The notes: a model not told the origin generated them from the sequence alone. DNA of 64,000 bases from Ascidia mentula (GCA_947561715.1 OX387197.1:8677001-8741000), one strand, 5' to 3'; positions 49,554 through 62,222 are shown, counted from the first letter of the stretch. Numbers and translations: made by a program.

Positions 49554-49918
49554 TCTTCGTGCTATGTTTTGTACATTTTCGATTTTACGTGAAAAAGATG
49601 TCGAGTCTCTGCTTGTTTTTTTCACTTGACATTAGCATCTTGTGCAATTGGTGCAAACAGATAAAACACAACAGTGGGTCTGTCTATGATTGTGCATAAA
49701 TGTGCTATATACGTTCCTAATACATTTCAAGAATGCGAATTGTGAAAACTATTTCATGGCCGTTTCTTTCGTTTCCATGACCTATGCTTGGTGAAACATA
49801 TTACATACGCTTAAAATGTCTTGTCAAAAGTATTTATTTGTTACATTTATCGCGTTGTTCAACGTGGACGCAATTCTGTCGGATTAAACTTTGTTAAATA
49901 TGCAGGTCGGTGTGCGAT

Positions 49919-50096
49919 GTTGTCCGGCTCCTAGATAGTATTTTTCATTAGATGACAATGCTGTTGAATTGATACGAGAAAGGTAAAAGCATAGTATATT
50001 ATAAGTAGTATACTATGGTAAAGCATAGAAAGCTATTTTACCATAGTATACTATGATTTTACACGCATATGATTTCCATGAACATAGCCGGACAAC
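49919..50096. repeat. 178-bp inverted-repeat unit upstream of BBS5
   Basis: The perfect 11-base termini GTTGTCCGGCT (49919-49929) and AGCCGGACAAC (50086-50096) face each other. Nested inside is a 17-base perfect palindrome, 50006-50022 with 50037-50053, around a 14-base loop. The layout suits a small MITE. No convincing target duplication was found. It ends 110 bases before the BBS5 ATG. Confidence 0.55.
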
Positions 50097-50206
50097 CAAG
50101 AAACGCTTCTGCAAAAGAAAAACAAATAATCTTCAAATTTTGTCCGAGCCTCAGCTAGCTTCCAGCATACACTTTACACAACAACCAGTGTAACATTTTT
50201 GGCAAA

Positions 50207-52045
50207 ATGGAAGTTCTTTGGGAAGACAGAGATATTAGGTTTGACTTGACAGAACAGTAAGTGACAGTATTAAATGTTTTCTTAACCGATACAGATACGT
50301 GTATTGTGAAATTCCAGGCAAATGAACATGCGACCAGGTGAAGAACTGGTAGATGTTTTTAATTCCGTTGAGGACACCAAGGGAAACAAGGGCAAACCAG
50401 GCAAATTCATGGTTACGACTTTGCGTCTGATATGGCATTCACTTAAATTTCCAAGAGTAAATCTCTGTAAGTAGGATTTTGTGTTTTTGATGTCAATACT
50501 AATATAATACAGTGAAAATGCTGGATGTTGAGCACACCCATTTGTATCCTTAATCAAAAGTAATTCCATGTTAAAACATTTCTGTTGTTTTTTCTTGAAT
50601 CTGAGTACAAATTTGCAGTTGTATTTATTAAATCAATGTCTATTGTATTTTGTGTTACATTTTAGCTATTGGATATTCCTGTGTTCTCAATATTACTACC
50701 AAAAGGACGAGCTCTGTGAGTCTTTCTTTGCTGGTCAATGACAACAAGCTTTTATAGTGTTGTTTATTTCACAGAAAATTCGAGGAAATTCTCAGTCATT
50801 GTGTCTTTCCACAAAATGCAACAGCAACCGTTTCGAGTTTGTCTTTACATGCGACAATTCTAACAATACACAGATGTTTGTAACTGTGTTGGCAATTTTT
50901 AAGTACGTGAATGCTATTTCACCATGGCATGTAAAGGTTGTCAATTTAAAATATGTATAATTCTTTTTAGAGCATATGATTCCAGTAAACTCTACAGGGA
51001 TTTAAAGCTGAGAGGAGCTCTCATACAAAACAAACACCTCAAACTTTTACCCCAAGTAATGTTTATTATTGCCCTGTTCATTTTGCATGGTGGTCAAAAA
51101 CTTGTTTCACAGGAGGAATTATACAATAAAGTGAATGGTGTTTGGAATTTATCAAGTGACCAAGGAAATCTTGGCACCTTTTTCATCACCAACATCCGTG
51201 TGGTGTGGCATGCCAACATGAACGAAAGCTTTAATGTCAGCATCCCCTACTTGCAGATTGTAAGCTATTTTACTAAGGTGTGTATGATTTACAATTTTGT
51301 CCATGTCTGCTTTTTTTAGCAAAGTGTGAAAGTACGGGATTCTAAGTTTGGATTTGCCATGGTTATTGAAAGCACTTGGCAAAGTGGAGGTTATGTATTG
51401 GGATTTCGAATTGACCCATTGGAGAAACTACAAGAAACTGCCAAAGAAATACAGAGTCTACATCGTGTGTATTCAGCAAGTCCTGTCTATGGTGTGGAAC
51501 ATGAAAAGAACATTGATCAGGTCTATCTTAAGTATAGTGACTGGAAAAATTATACATATAACAGCTTTGTAGTAAGTTTTAAAAAGTATAGTGACTGGGA
51601 CTATGTACTTGCTGCATGTTTTATAATTTTCCATTACATGTTGTCGCTGCATAAAACTTTTAATTTTGCTTGGAAATAATGTAATGCCATGCAGGCAAAA
51701 ACCTGCTTATGGTCAAATCAATTGTTTTAAGTTAATAACCCTACAATTATGAACACTGTTTATTGATGTTATTCTACACATTACTGTAACCGTTAATTTT
51801 CCAAATCTTAGGTCAAAGAAGATGCTGAAACTGGAAAAATTGTCAGGGGTCCAGTGATGGAGGATATTGACATTGACACCAGCATAAAATCTGACGCTTG
51901 TGTGGCCTACTATGCCGATGATATGACAACAGATAACTCAACTGCTGATGAACCAGTGCAGCCAGTATTTTCTCCAGATCTCGGTTTGGCAATTGAACCG
52001 CTGAAGCCAGGTTACACCTTGGAGTCTTTGTGGAAGATATTTTGA
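50207..52045 (+). CDS. BBS5: BBS5, BBSome subunit 5
   Basis: Eight exons: 50207-50256, 50318-50466, 50666-50715, 50775-50902, 50971-51055, 51113-51259, 51320-51571, 51812-52045. The product is 364 residues; human has 341. BBS5 is a BBSome subunit with two PH-like domains that bind phosphoinositides, and the complex moves membrane proteins through cilia. The family start [11 protein letters not shown] is clear. The first PH-like unit includes [13 protein letters not shown] and [12 protein letters not shown]. The second includes [32 protein letters not shown] and [11 protein letters not shown]. The C-terminus has [19 protein letters not shown]. The extra length comes from the stretch after [10 protein letters not shown]. 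It depends on using the GTAAGT at 51572 rather than the weaker GTCTAT at about 51520. Confidence 0.95.
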
Positions 52046-52713
52046 TTGCAGAAATTGACATTGACCAACACTGTGACTTTAAGGACTACAAAAGTTCAGA
52101 AAAGTAAATGAATGACAAAACAGTGCTTTGTTGCGGAGAATATGTACAAAATATCATTGTTTTTTTGTGCGGAATATTTTTATGTATTTCTGTACACTTC
52201 TAGAGCTCCAAAAAGAGTAAAACTTTGTAACCAAAGCGAAATCTTACACTTCTTTGCAAAATGAAATGTTTGTGTACATTATAAAAGCTATTTTTAGTAC
52301 ATGTCTTTGGTTTTGAAATACCACTGCAGAGAGTTTTTTTACAAGGTTTATTCGTACACACGAGGCGGCAAAAACAAGTTCATGATTTATTGCGCGTCAA
52401 GATTATTATTTCAATGGAGCAATACATGCGCACGGATCGATTCCTAGACGCCATTAGTTGTTTTGTTTTTGGTACCGGAACAACAGGGACCTTGCATGCG
52501 GCTTGCAATAGGGATTTATATATTCTCGAGACCATGTCTTATTTGGGCCACCCCTCTGTCGTTTGTTTTTTTTAGTTCAAAATATTTCCACATTGGACAA
52601 TTTTGTACAAACAGCCTACCTTTCACAAAACATCGTAACACAAAACAATATTAGTGGCGGCACTTCTAAAGTAACACAAGACGATCAATTATTTCTGCAA
52701 TATACCGCTAGTT
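52046..52713. other. Gap between BBS5 and a convergent small gene
   Basis: About 670 bases holding the 3' flanks of two convergent genes. No clear AATAAA was found for BBS5. Nothing else was recognised. Confidence 0.4.
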
Positions 52714-53394
52714 TTAAACATGTAAATGCCTGAGAAGATTGTGGATAGCGTGGTTAGATCCTTCAGTTTGTCCCAAGTAAACTTTGATGGCTGCTGTCAT
52801 GTTCCGTTTGTTGTCATCACTGATTTTGTTCAAACGATCCAATTCCATCCGCCAGAAGTCTTGCTCTGTTCTCTTGAAGTCGTTTTTAAACTTCTTTGAC
52901 TTGTCGATTTTGAAGAGTCGTGTTCGCATTTCTTTTCTAAGAATTGTATTGAAATTTACGTGACTTAAAATTATAGGCTACAATTTGCCTTAATTATAAG
53001 TTCGACTTGACTTTAAGTTTTTACCTCAATTCGGGAACTTTATCGTAATAAATCTTTGGCTTTCTTCCCACGTTAGGTTTTAGGATGCTAACCCGCGGAA
53101 AAGGCGGTAGTCGTGTGCTTCCCTCACGGGGTGGTCGAACAATTTTGTCTTCTTGCTTTTCCTGCGTATCGCGGGTCTCTTGCACTGTGCTGTAATAAAA
53201 ATTGATACGCCATAGGTCGAAGCATCAGGTGCAACGTTTAGAATGCGCAAGAACAAACCTATTTTAATTATCAATTAAATCTTGTTGCCTAGTTTAATGT
53301 ATTATTTTTGCAAATGACAATTATCACAGCACTATCTTATTCTATTACTGCAACGATAACTCGATTACCTTACGTCTTGTTGCTCGACCTCCAT
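52714..53394 (-). CDS. Unidentified small charged protein, three exons
   Basis: Exons in transcript order, 53394-53369, 53189-53025 and 52936-52714, keep frame and encode 137 residues. The ATG at 53394 starts MEVEQQDV. The middle part has a proline-rich patch (REGSTRLPPFPRVSILKP) and the C-terminal half is a charged, probably helical region, KKFKNDFKRTEQDFWRMELD. There is no signal peptide or membrane segment. The domain was not recognised. An alternative GT at 53370-53376 for exon 1 would break the frame, which is why the second donor was chosen. It converges on BBS5 and is divergent from REXO1, about 1.1 kb away. Confidence 0.68.
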
Positions 53395-54482
53395 TTCGCT
53401 TGTTAACTGTGTTTACTCACTGTTCCAGAAGGCACTTTGTGCTGAAAACTTCTGTTACATACCACTTTAAATCATTTCTGCACCAAGGGTAATATGACTG
53501 ATATCGTTACGGGTGGGCTGGGTGTCAAGTTTCATCTCTCCCTGTATTGGCACGAAAAGGTGTGTTCACAACATTTCTCTCGTGTCAAATTACTCTTTGT
53601 TTTGGAGTAGCATAACGAGGAAGTAATGTTGTTGGGATAAGCACGACGATAAACCAGGTCGGTGACATCTTCCTTTCTAAGTAGCCCTGTGGTGTTTGTT
53701 CAACCAACCGGAATGCACACAATTCAACACCTAAAATAAGCGTGCCACTGAGAAAGGTCCCAACCCTAGTGGTTTAGGACATAGAACGGTAATACAAGTC
53801 TCATATCATATATGTTGACTCAAAACGTACTGGGATTTGGTAAAATGATTTCCCAAAACAGTTTTATTTATTTATATTTTCCAAATGCAAAATGCTTCAA
53901 GGCATCATAGGTCGGTCAATACAGATTTAACACTTTGTGCACGAATAGGAAATATCCGCTTTATGTGGCAAACAGCACGTAGGTCTAACTGTTTGTTTTG
54001 TACGGATAAATTGCCAAAAATTTGTTTCAAACATTATATTGTAAGAACAACAACCATCGAAAATTTACAAAAACAACACGCTATTCTTATCACCGCCAGA
54101 TGTCACAAAAGAGCCCAATATAGATGGGAAAGTCCCATGCTAACCTGAAATTGTTCGAGCATGTTGTTTGTTCTTTTGTATTAACCTTTGAATGTTTGTT
54201 TGTGTGTGTTCGCCTGTATGTCGTTAATATCGATGTTTTTTTAGTGTGTTTTATCGTACGTGTATTAGATACCTCTGAAACACCTTTCACTTATTACTCC
54301 TCACAAGGCTTTGTTTATATTTACATGGTTTGTACCATGTTGTTGAAAACCTGTTGCAATCATTTTAATATTTACAATTTATTAATGACAGAAACACATT
54401 GCATCATGCATTGTTAATTTAACAAAAAAATGTAAGAATAGTTTAATAAAACAGCCATTCAGGGGGCCAGTTACCTTTCCAG
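53395..54482 (+). other. Upstream region of REXO1, with an acceptor directly at its ATG
   Basis: About 1.1 kb without a recognised gene. It ends in the pyrimidine tract TTACCTTTCCAG at 54471-54482, directly followed by the REXO1 ATG. Such a site fits either cis-splicing from an unseen non-coding exon or spliced-leader addition. Confidence 0.45.
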
Positions 54483-57400
54483 ATGTTACCAAACCTTGGC
54501 TACTTTCGGGGTATCGACTGTCCAGCTCTCAAACATGGTAGAGAGTGTGGTCGCCCCTACTGCCAGTTTAGGCATGCAGACATCACAGCAGGCAAGTACA
54601 ACATCCATGATTGGGTGTATTTCAACATTAACTGGATTTTTTTATCAGGTTGCAGCAAAGTTTCAACTCCCATAAGTTTGGATGCAGTGAACAAAGCAAT
54701 AAAGAATTTGAAAAACAGTATTGGAGAGATTTCTAATATTGCTTTGTCAAGTGACAGTGAAATAGACCAATCTGATACCAATACAACTGAGCAATTAACA
54801 GCATACAAACCCTATCATGCAGCTGCTGAACTGTACAAAGGGATTGGAAACTCAGGTACATAAAAGTTTGTGCACCATCTGTGCAATTAATGTTTGCCTG
54901 AAAAATCACTTGCACAAATTTTTAATTTTTTAATTAGGGGTGTGACATTCATAGTCTTCCCATTAGATTTGTTAATTCATAAATTACTCCCGCAGGATGT
55001 ATGTTGTTACAATAAACATACCATTTGTTTTAGAAAACTCTTCAGTCCAGCCCATTGACCACAGTACTCTACAACAAAAACCTTTGAGAAAATCTTTTCT
55101 TCAAGGAGCTAAAGGACCATCAAACAAACACTTTCGGTAGTAAGACAATGTGGGCCCTTTTTTGCTTATCTTATTATCATTGCATGTTTCTAGATCAATG
55201 TGCCAAAAGAAGAAGTCGAAAGTTAAGTACACTCTGAAACCTTCATCACGACCAGTCAATGATTTGGAATATGACCCTTTGTGTAACTATGATGTCCCTG
55301 ATGTTACTGAAAAGCAAAATAAGCAAGGTTGGATGGAATATGGCATTTCTGGAAAGTGTTTATGTTTTGCTTATTTTTTTATATCAGCAGATGAATGTAA
55401 TTCTTCTGATGTTGAAGATCTCCCATCCACTGACCTGGTTATTGATGATTTTAGTGAGGAAAACAATGATGAAGAGGTAGTAGAAGTTATAACAACAAAG
55501 GAAGAATGTAAACAGAAAAGAAGTGTCATGACCAATGATAACAGCAACACAAAAACTCTTGAACAAAAATCAAATGCATGTGATGTTGAAAAGCCAACCG
55601 ATGATCAAACCAGAGAACCTTCAAGTGGTGTCATTGATTTAACGCTCTGGGAAAGTGACATTGATGATGGTGTTTTAAAACAAGCAACACTTGACAAGGT
55701 TAAAGATGATGATCTTTTTGGCACTGACAGTGAATCAGATGTAATGGTTGTAGCTGATGAAAATGCTGGCAAAAAAGATACTGGCAGTAGTGGGGTGGTT
55801 GCAACACCAACTGGACCAAGTACCCTTAAAATACCTGGAACTGATGTCATATCAAAACAAAAGAACTGTATTAAGACTTCACAGAGCAAAGCAAAGACAA
55901 AAAACACCAAGCAATCATTTAAGTCTAAGGGGTGTGAAGTTGATCCAAGTAAAGCCCCACAAAAGAAAGTGAAAAATGAAAAACACCCAGATTTAAAAAA
56001 GAAACAAAAAAGGAAAAATAGTGACAGTATTTCTAGTAGGCCTAAAAAGATTCAAGCAATGGCTAAAACACCAAATATTGCTGATTATGTTGACAAAAAG
56101 GAGATTGAAAAGTAAGGTTTTTGTATTATATAATAGGTCATGGCTCTTTTGACTGTGTTGTACTTTTTGGTAGACTTGATGAGGAACTTAATGGTTTGAA
56201 TGCTTTCGAAGAATGCTTTCAAATTTACAAGGAAAGCTTTACCAGTTCTGGAACAAAAACTAAAAGTGATGTCCAAAGCAATAATGACAAAATTCAAGCT
56301 GTAAGTTGTCAAAATGGGTTAGAAACACTTTTTTTTACTAATTTATGAAAAGCAGAAAGTGCAAGACATTGTCCCAATCAAAGAGCCTGTCCAGACTGTA
56401 ATTCCTCAAAAGTCTGTGAGAAAAGCCCATAATTCTGCGAGCAGCTCGGCGCAAGCTTTACTGAGGGTATCAGGATAAAAGTTTATAATCTACTTAGTTT
56501 ATTGTACACAATATTTTCAAGGTACCAAAGAAGGCAAAAAGATTTCCGACACCTGCTCAGGCGATGCTTGATAGGTTGAAAATTCTCAAAGAAGAGGAAC
56601 AACTGAAGATTCTAAATGCAGCAAAGGCAAGCCTTTCACAGGTGTGACTTTTTTTTTGAAACAGACTTAAAAAAATCACTGTGATTTTGTTTAAGCTTTC
56701 CAAAACATCAAAAGGCAGAGTTGCTCATTTCCCATCAAGAAATATCAGTTCAGGTAGTTTGAGCATTTCAAGGAAACACCAACTGGCAAAACATGTGAAT
56801 GACACAACCTCATCAATGAGTGTTCTCCCTGCTTCATCCGGTCATGTGCGAAAACCATTTGCGGACTTGGCGAGGTTACTCAAGAATTTTGTAAAAAAAA
56901 AAATTGTTAAGTCTACAGCGCTGGAGTCACAGTTGTCTTTAAATTGTATTTGCACTATACCAGTAGGTTCCATTGTGTGGTCTTACATTCGCAGGACATA
57001 ATTTTATTGGATGTAATGGCTTACTTGGTTTGTCTTTGCACTTATGAAAAACTATGCAAATATTTCATATTGCAGGTCTGTAGGTGATATCACCAGTCAA
57101 GGAACAGTAACAAAGGGCTGTAAGCGTGTCGCTCATGCCCAAAAAGCCACGGCAACAAAGAACAATGAAACGATGGAAAAACCAAGAATACAACCTGACA
57201 GATTTTCAAAAGTAAAGTCTGTTTTGTTATTGTGGTGTCGAAAAAGAATTCTGGTAATATAATTTTACAACAAAAAAAAGTAACAAGCAATTTTTCTCAG
57301 GTTCCAACAAACATTCGACAGAGGTACCTGACATTGTTTATTGATGAATGTATGAGAATTTTCAATCAGGATTGTCAAAAAGCTTACACCATGGTAACTT

Positions 57401-60294
57401 TGTTAGCAGTATTGATATCAGAAATTTTAACATGTGCAATTAATAGGCTGAAATGGAAGAAAAGCAATGTAAGGACAGAAGCAACATGAGAAGCATTTAC
57501 ATGAGCGTAGCTGCTAGTACTTTGAAAAAGTTAAGATCAATGGATACCATTGCCACTACGAAAAATGATGAAACAAAAAAAGTAGAATCATCAGAAACCC
57601 CAAGTGCTGTTGTGTTCAAAGCCAATGGTATTCGTGTGGCTCACGGAAGCAGTGCAATAAAAAATAAGCCAGGCAAATTAAAAATTAAGCCTGATCTATC
57701 AACAAAGAGACATGTACCAAAGAACAAACCTAAACAGACTTTTTCAGTTTTGCCAAAAGAAAATCACCTGCAGTTATCAAGTGAGTGCTCTGTACCATGT
57801 TGGAATGTTAAGCTAAAAAACACTGCTATTTATTTGTTGTTGAAAAGGATTTTTTTGTGATATGCATGTTATTATAACATGTAAAGATGTCTTTTTTACA
57901 TAGATGAGGAAATTTATGAGCAAATGTGTAAGTATATTATGACCGAAGAGCAACTTGATGAGAATGGGTATCCAAGACCTGGCAATGTGCCAGGATCCTG
58001 CGAATTTAGGGTGGAAAAACAAAAGCTAAACAAAGACCCAACCAAGTAAAAATTTGAAATCATGATTTTTAATGTTTTGAAAACGAGCTGTGTACATCAG
58101 GAAAATTTGTTCGCGGTGTGGCAAAGAATTTGTATTGTACAAAGGTGGCCGCTTTGCCAAGCAAGATGACGAGTGCATTTATCACTGGGGAAGGGCTTAC
58201 ATCACCAAGGTGAAAAGAATGTTAAAAAATGCTTCGAATAACAAGTGTTTTAACGAAAAAATATTTTTATAGGTTGGGTCAACCCGAGAGAAGCGTTACA
58301 ACTGCTGTCAGAACACAGTTGGATCCGAAGGATGCTCTGTCGGCGAGGTAAGTTTAAAAAACGGCGATATGCCACGTCGGCAACTCACCATCACCAAGGC
58401 TACCTTTCTTACCTGACGCTCACTTGCAGACCCACGTCCACCAAGACAACAAATTGGACACCAGCGGTTACGTACAGACACTGGACAAGTCATCCGAAGG
58501 CAAAATGCCGGGAATATACTCTCTGGATTGCGAAATGGTATAAAGCTCTAAGTGTGTTTTTCTGTGAGGATGACGGAAAACATATGATGCATGCTGAACT
58601 ACTTTATACTCTACCAAAACTAAACTACGGCAGATCCGGCCCTCAAGGCTAGTTCATCCGGCCCGTCGAAGTTGGTCACTAAAACGATAAACAGGTGTTT
58701 TCACCACACTGTCAGATTAATGTTGGTTTTATTTTGTGAATCACTACATGTAGGCCATTTTGTTATCCTGTTTACAAGTTCCTCTTTCTTTACTATTGAC
58801 AGAAAAAATTATTGTATTTAAATCTCCTGCACAAGGGACTTTTTGGTAAAGATAATTTTGTGCTTAACGGTTACCTATCCCCCGATCATCACTGCTCACG
58901 TGCATGGCCGTATCCAGGGGGGGGGGGAGTCCGAGGGATCCGGACCCCCCCTTTTGTAACATATTTTGGTCTTTTTTGATAACTAAACAAACGCCACTGT
59001 ATTTTTTTGTCAAAATCCGCGTGCAAACCAGAAATTTTCTTTGACGTTGACCTAAAAACCGCATCGTTTGCATTCGCTATTGTTTCCAAACAGGGAGCAT
59101 TGTTACCGAACACTTGGCATTGTTACGAAACAAGTGTCATTTTTCGTCAGTTTACGGACGAAACGTCGTTTTTTAGTGGCCACGTTGTAATGACAAGCGG
59201 TTTACTTGCGTGAAAGTCAATTAGTTTAGTTGTTAAATTTCCATAGCGTTACACAATTGCGCAAGCCAGAAAGCCACCGTTTATGTGACGATTGGCGCGG
59301 CGCGAACACCGGCGTTCATATTTTGCGATTCTCGCCCACAATAGTTTATACCTGATAATCGGGGAATTCCCTAAAAAAATTTGGACCCCCCCCCTTTAAA
59401 AATTCCTGGATACGCCCCTGCTCACGTGTATATATGACCCTTCGTGAAAAAAATGTGTTGACCCCCAGTCTTTTTTAATTATTTAATCAACGTTTTCTCT
59501 TGCTGTCATTGCGTAGGTACAATCCACTGTCGGCCTCGAGTTGGTTCGTGTCAGCGTTGTAAACTACAACTGCAACGTTGTGTATGACACATTTGTCTAT
59601 CCTGAAGGAAAGATACTGGACTACAATACAAGGTGGTGTTCTGCAAAGCCCTAAATAAACAAATCCACTTTAGCCTGCGCCCCATCATCAAGTTTACCGA
59701 AAATACGTTCTTGCAGTCGATAGGTGGTGTAACTGATCAGAAAATATTTCATATGATGTTTAAGTGTAAATGTTTAGTTTTCACAATTTAACCAGAGTCC
59801 CCCATGTAGATGGAGTGGAGTCACCGACAAACATCTCGTTGGGGTCACAACTACACTTCGCGATGTCCAAGCACAGTTTCTCAGTAAATTCTCGTCGGAC
59901 ACGATTCTGATGGGGCACAGCCTCGAAAGTGACCTCATTGCACTCAGAGTAACCCAACGCAATTGTTTTTTTATGTCATTTCTCAACAGCACTTTTGCCT
60001 TGACAGATAATACACACCTCGGTAGTGGACACTTCCATTGTTTTTCCCCATCGGTTGGGGCCCCCGTATAAACGTGCACTGCGCAATTTGATGTCGGAGT
60101 ATCTTGGGGTGTTAATCCAAAATGCTGGTAAGTAAAAGTCGACAGTTGGTGATGCATTATTGATTTGGTCATCCTGAGCTTGTTTCTCGTTTTATGAAGA
60201 TGACGAAGGTCATGACTCGTCTGAAGACGCCAGTGCGTGTGTCAGGCTTATGAGGTGGAAGATCGAAGAAGACATGAAAGTCAGACGACCATGA
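54483..60294 (+). CDS. REXO1: REXO1, RNA exonuclease 1 homologue (Elongin A-binding protein 1 type)
   Basis: Twenty exons: 54483-54591, 54649-54855, 55034-55136, 55194-55327, 55388-56111, 56174-56300, 56356-56466, 56522-56641, 56696-56874, 57076-57211, 57301-57393, 57447-57780, 57904-58045, 58101-58209, 58273-58347, 58430-58537, 59517-59632, 59810-59948, 60007-60127, 60200-60294. The product is 1093 residues; human has 1221. It is a nuclear DEDDh 3'-5' RNA exonuclease. The N-terminus [20 protein letters not shown] and YCQFRH match the family cysteine motif. [15 protein letters not shown] and [13 protein letters not shown] follow, then the CRCG-type zinc segment [10 protein letters not shown] with CIYHWGR. 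Catalytic residues are Asp934 and Glu936 (LDCEM), Asp1017 (HSLESDL), His1067 and Asp1072. The middle is acidic and Lys-rich. Introns 1 (57 bases, GC donor) and 4 (60 bases) are multiples of three without stops, so retention would stay in frame. Confidence 0.94.
58903..59420. mobile_element. hAT-type MITE, 518 bp, in REXO1 intron 16
   Basis: The left end has CGTATCCAGG and the right end its inverse, CCTGGATACG, within about 20-base terminal repeats followed by G-runs and C-runs. An 8-base duplication CTCACGTG lies at 58895-58902 and 59421-59428. Eight-base duplications and CA-GGGGCG-like ends indicate the hAT superfamily. There is no coding capacity. It sits in the 979-base intron between exons 16 and 17, the largest of the gene. 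Confidence 0.85.
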
Positions 60295-60456
60295 AACGCC
60301 ACATTTGTTTTATTTCTGTTGCAGTATTTCCGTTCTGTAAAACAAGTTGTCCTATTTTTTCTGCCTTTGTCCTAATCGTGTTTTATTATTTATCAAAAAC
60401 TTTCTTTTGTTCTTTGACATCATATTTTCATCGTTCTTTAATGAGTGCTGTTGCTA

Positions 60457-60462
60457 AATAAA
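60457..60462 (+). terminator. Poly(A) signal AATAAA, REXO1
   Basis: AATAAA 163 bases after the REXO1 stop, the first canonical signal downstream. Confidence 0.5.
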
Positions 60463-61104
60463 TACCTTTCGCGCTTTTGAAATGTCAGTAAAAGTTTTTG
60501 AAGCTTGCCTTTTTTGTGAGGCGTTTGGATTTAGTAATTCTTATTACTACATGTTGGTTAGAGGGAGAAAATGGGTCAAATTAATCGATGATAAACATTC
60601 AGTTCGGCCAAGCACATCACTGTTCGCAGTACGCAGTTATGTGAAATTAGGTAAATGCTACGTGAATTCCTGAATACCAATGTCCGCAATTAAGATATTA
60701 TTGTTCAGTTTAATTGGGAAAAAATATAGCAAGGTCGAATCTAATATTGAAGTGACAAATAGATTTATATGAGTCCTTATTTTTACACATGAATTTTATG
60801 AAAACAGAGGCCCAGAGGTCACCCCAGCTCATTTGTGGCCCTTTGTTTTATCCTGGTTAAGTTGTCATGTTGGAGCAATCAACGACGAAGGTTCGCCGTC
60901 TTTGTTTTTGTTTTCATGATTCTAGAAACAACATAAGACCCAGACTGAAACGATGATCGATTTCATACAGTACAGCTGATGTTAGTTGTGCATGGATTAA
61001 TTTTACAGTATAATCATAATCACGTGCCCTCATCAAACACATCTCAACTGTACCCTCTCCAATGTACTGTGTCGTGTAATATTTCTATCTGATTGGGGTT
61101 GCCG

Positions 61105-61128
61105 TTGCTTGCTTGCTTGCTTGCTTGC
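61105..61128. repeat. TTGC microsatellite, six copies
   Basis: Six uninterrupted TTGC units in otherwise unique AT-rich DNA. Confidence 0.9.
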
Positions 61129-61389
61129 CTTTTGCCATTTGTTGACCGTTTTCAGTTACTTGCGGTTAGTATTTAGAAATTTAGACGTTTGGTAATTGGC
61201 TTGGTCGCAAAAAATGTTTGGCCATAAATTTTATACTATAATGTACTGATACATAAGCATTGTAGCGTAATGTTTCTGGGAAAAAGCCAAATGTTTTGTA
61301 ATATTTCAGGAGCAATTTATACACAGGAACACAGCGATACTACATGATACTTTTATGCAGAAAAACGTAACTTAGTTTGCCCATAAAGT

Positions 61390-61461
61390 AAAGGTTATTA
61401 AATAATTGTTAGGAAAGAATATTAATTCAAGACCTTTACTGCAAAGGTTATTAAATAATTG
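61390..61461. repeat. 19-base direct repeat, two copies
   Basis: AAAGGTTATTAAATAATTG occurs at 61390-61408 and again at 61443-61461, 53 bases apart. No further copy was seen nearby. Confidence 0.7.
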
Positions 61462-61818
61462 GTTTTACTTTAATTTCGCAACATTGATCTGACCACAAAA
61501 TTTCTGTCACTGCATTTGTGTAAAGATTAAATTCCTTAATTACAGGACATTTGTCATTATTATTTAAAAAAAGGTACATGATCAATCATATTTTTGGCCT
61601 ACTCTAAGCTTTATTTGTTTCAAAAAGGCTACATAATTTAACATTAGGAAGAGATACCACAGAGTTTTTTTCGTATACTGATAATATCAATAATAATACA
61701 TTTATCAGTTGTTGGTTAATGCAATTCCCATGTCATCACACTGGTAATAAAGGACTGCTGATGAAAAGTCAACTGTTATGTATTTACATTAAAAAATATT
61801 ATACTTCATCCTATAGAG

Positions 61819-62222
61819 CAGGGGTTCCCAAACTGGGATCCGCAACGACTGCGCAGGGGTCCATAATGATACCTTAAAAAAACCATTGGTATGTCTTAAA
61901 CAGTGCGTAAGCAGTAATCACTGCAGTGATGATAACTGGAGTGGTTTCGTAAGCTTTACAATACATACATTGTACAATTGCTCTACTTTTGAGTGGTTCT
62001 TACAGTATCCTTGTATCTAACAACTTCAAAGTTGTTTAAAATTTGTTCTTTTTTACATTTCTTTTACTATGCGTCTATGACGTAAGAATGCACACTTATC
62101 GCTATTGTTTGTAGTGTTTTCAATGCTGATTGCGTTGCAAAACGATGTGACATAAGTCCGGGGTTCGACAAAATACAGGTTCACAAAATGGTGTCCGCGG
62201 CCAAAAAGTTTGGGAAACCCTG
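61819..62222. mobile_element. hAT-type MITE, 404 bp
   Basis: The ends CAGGGGTTCCCAAACT and AGTTTGGGAAACCCTG are inverted repeats with one mismatch. The flanks CTATAGAG (61811-61818) and CTATAGGG (62223-62230) are an 8-base duplication with one change. CAGGGGT-type ends are classic for hAT elements. No transposase frame is present. Confidence 0.85.

Noticed and set aside
60482-60673. ATG-started 63-codon frame after REXO1
   Set aside because: No recognisable protein, no poly(A) signal near its end, and it follows the REXO1 poly(A) signal by only 20 bases.
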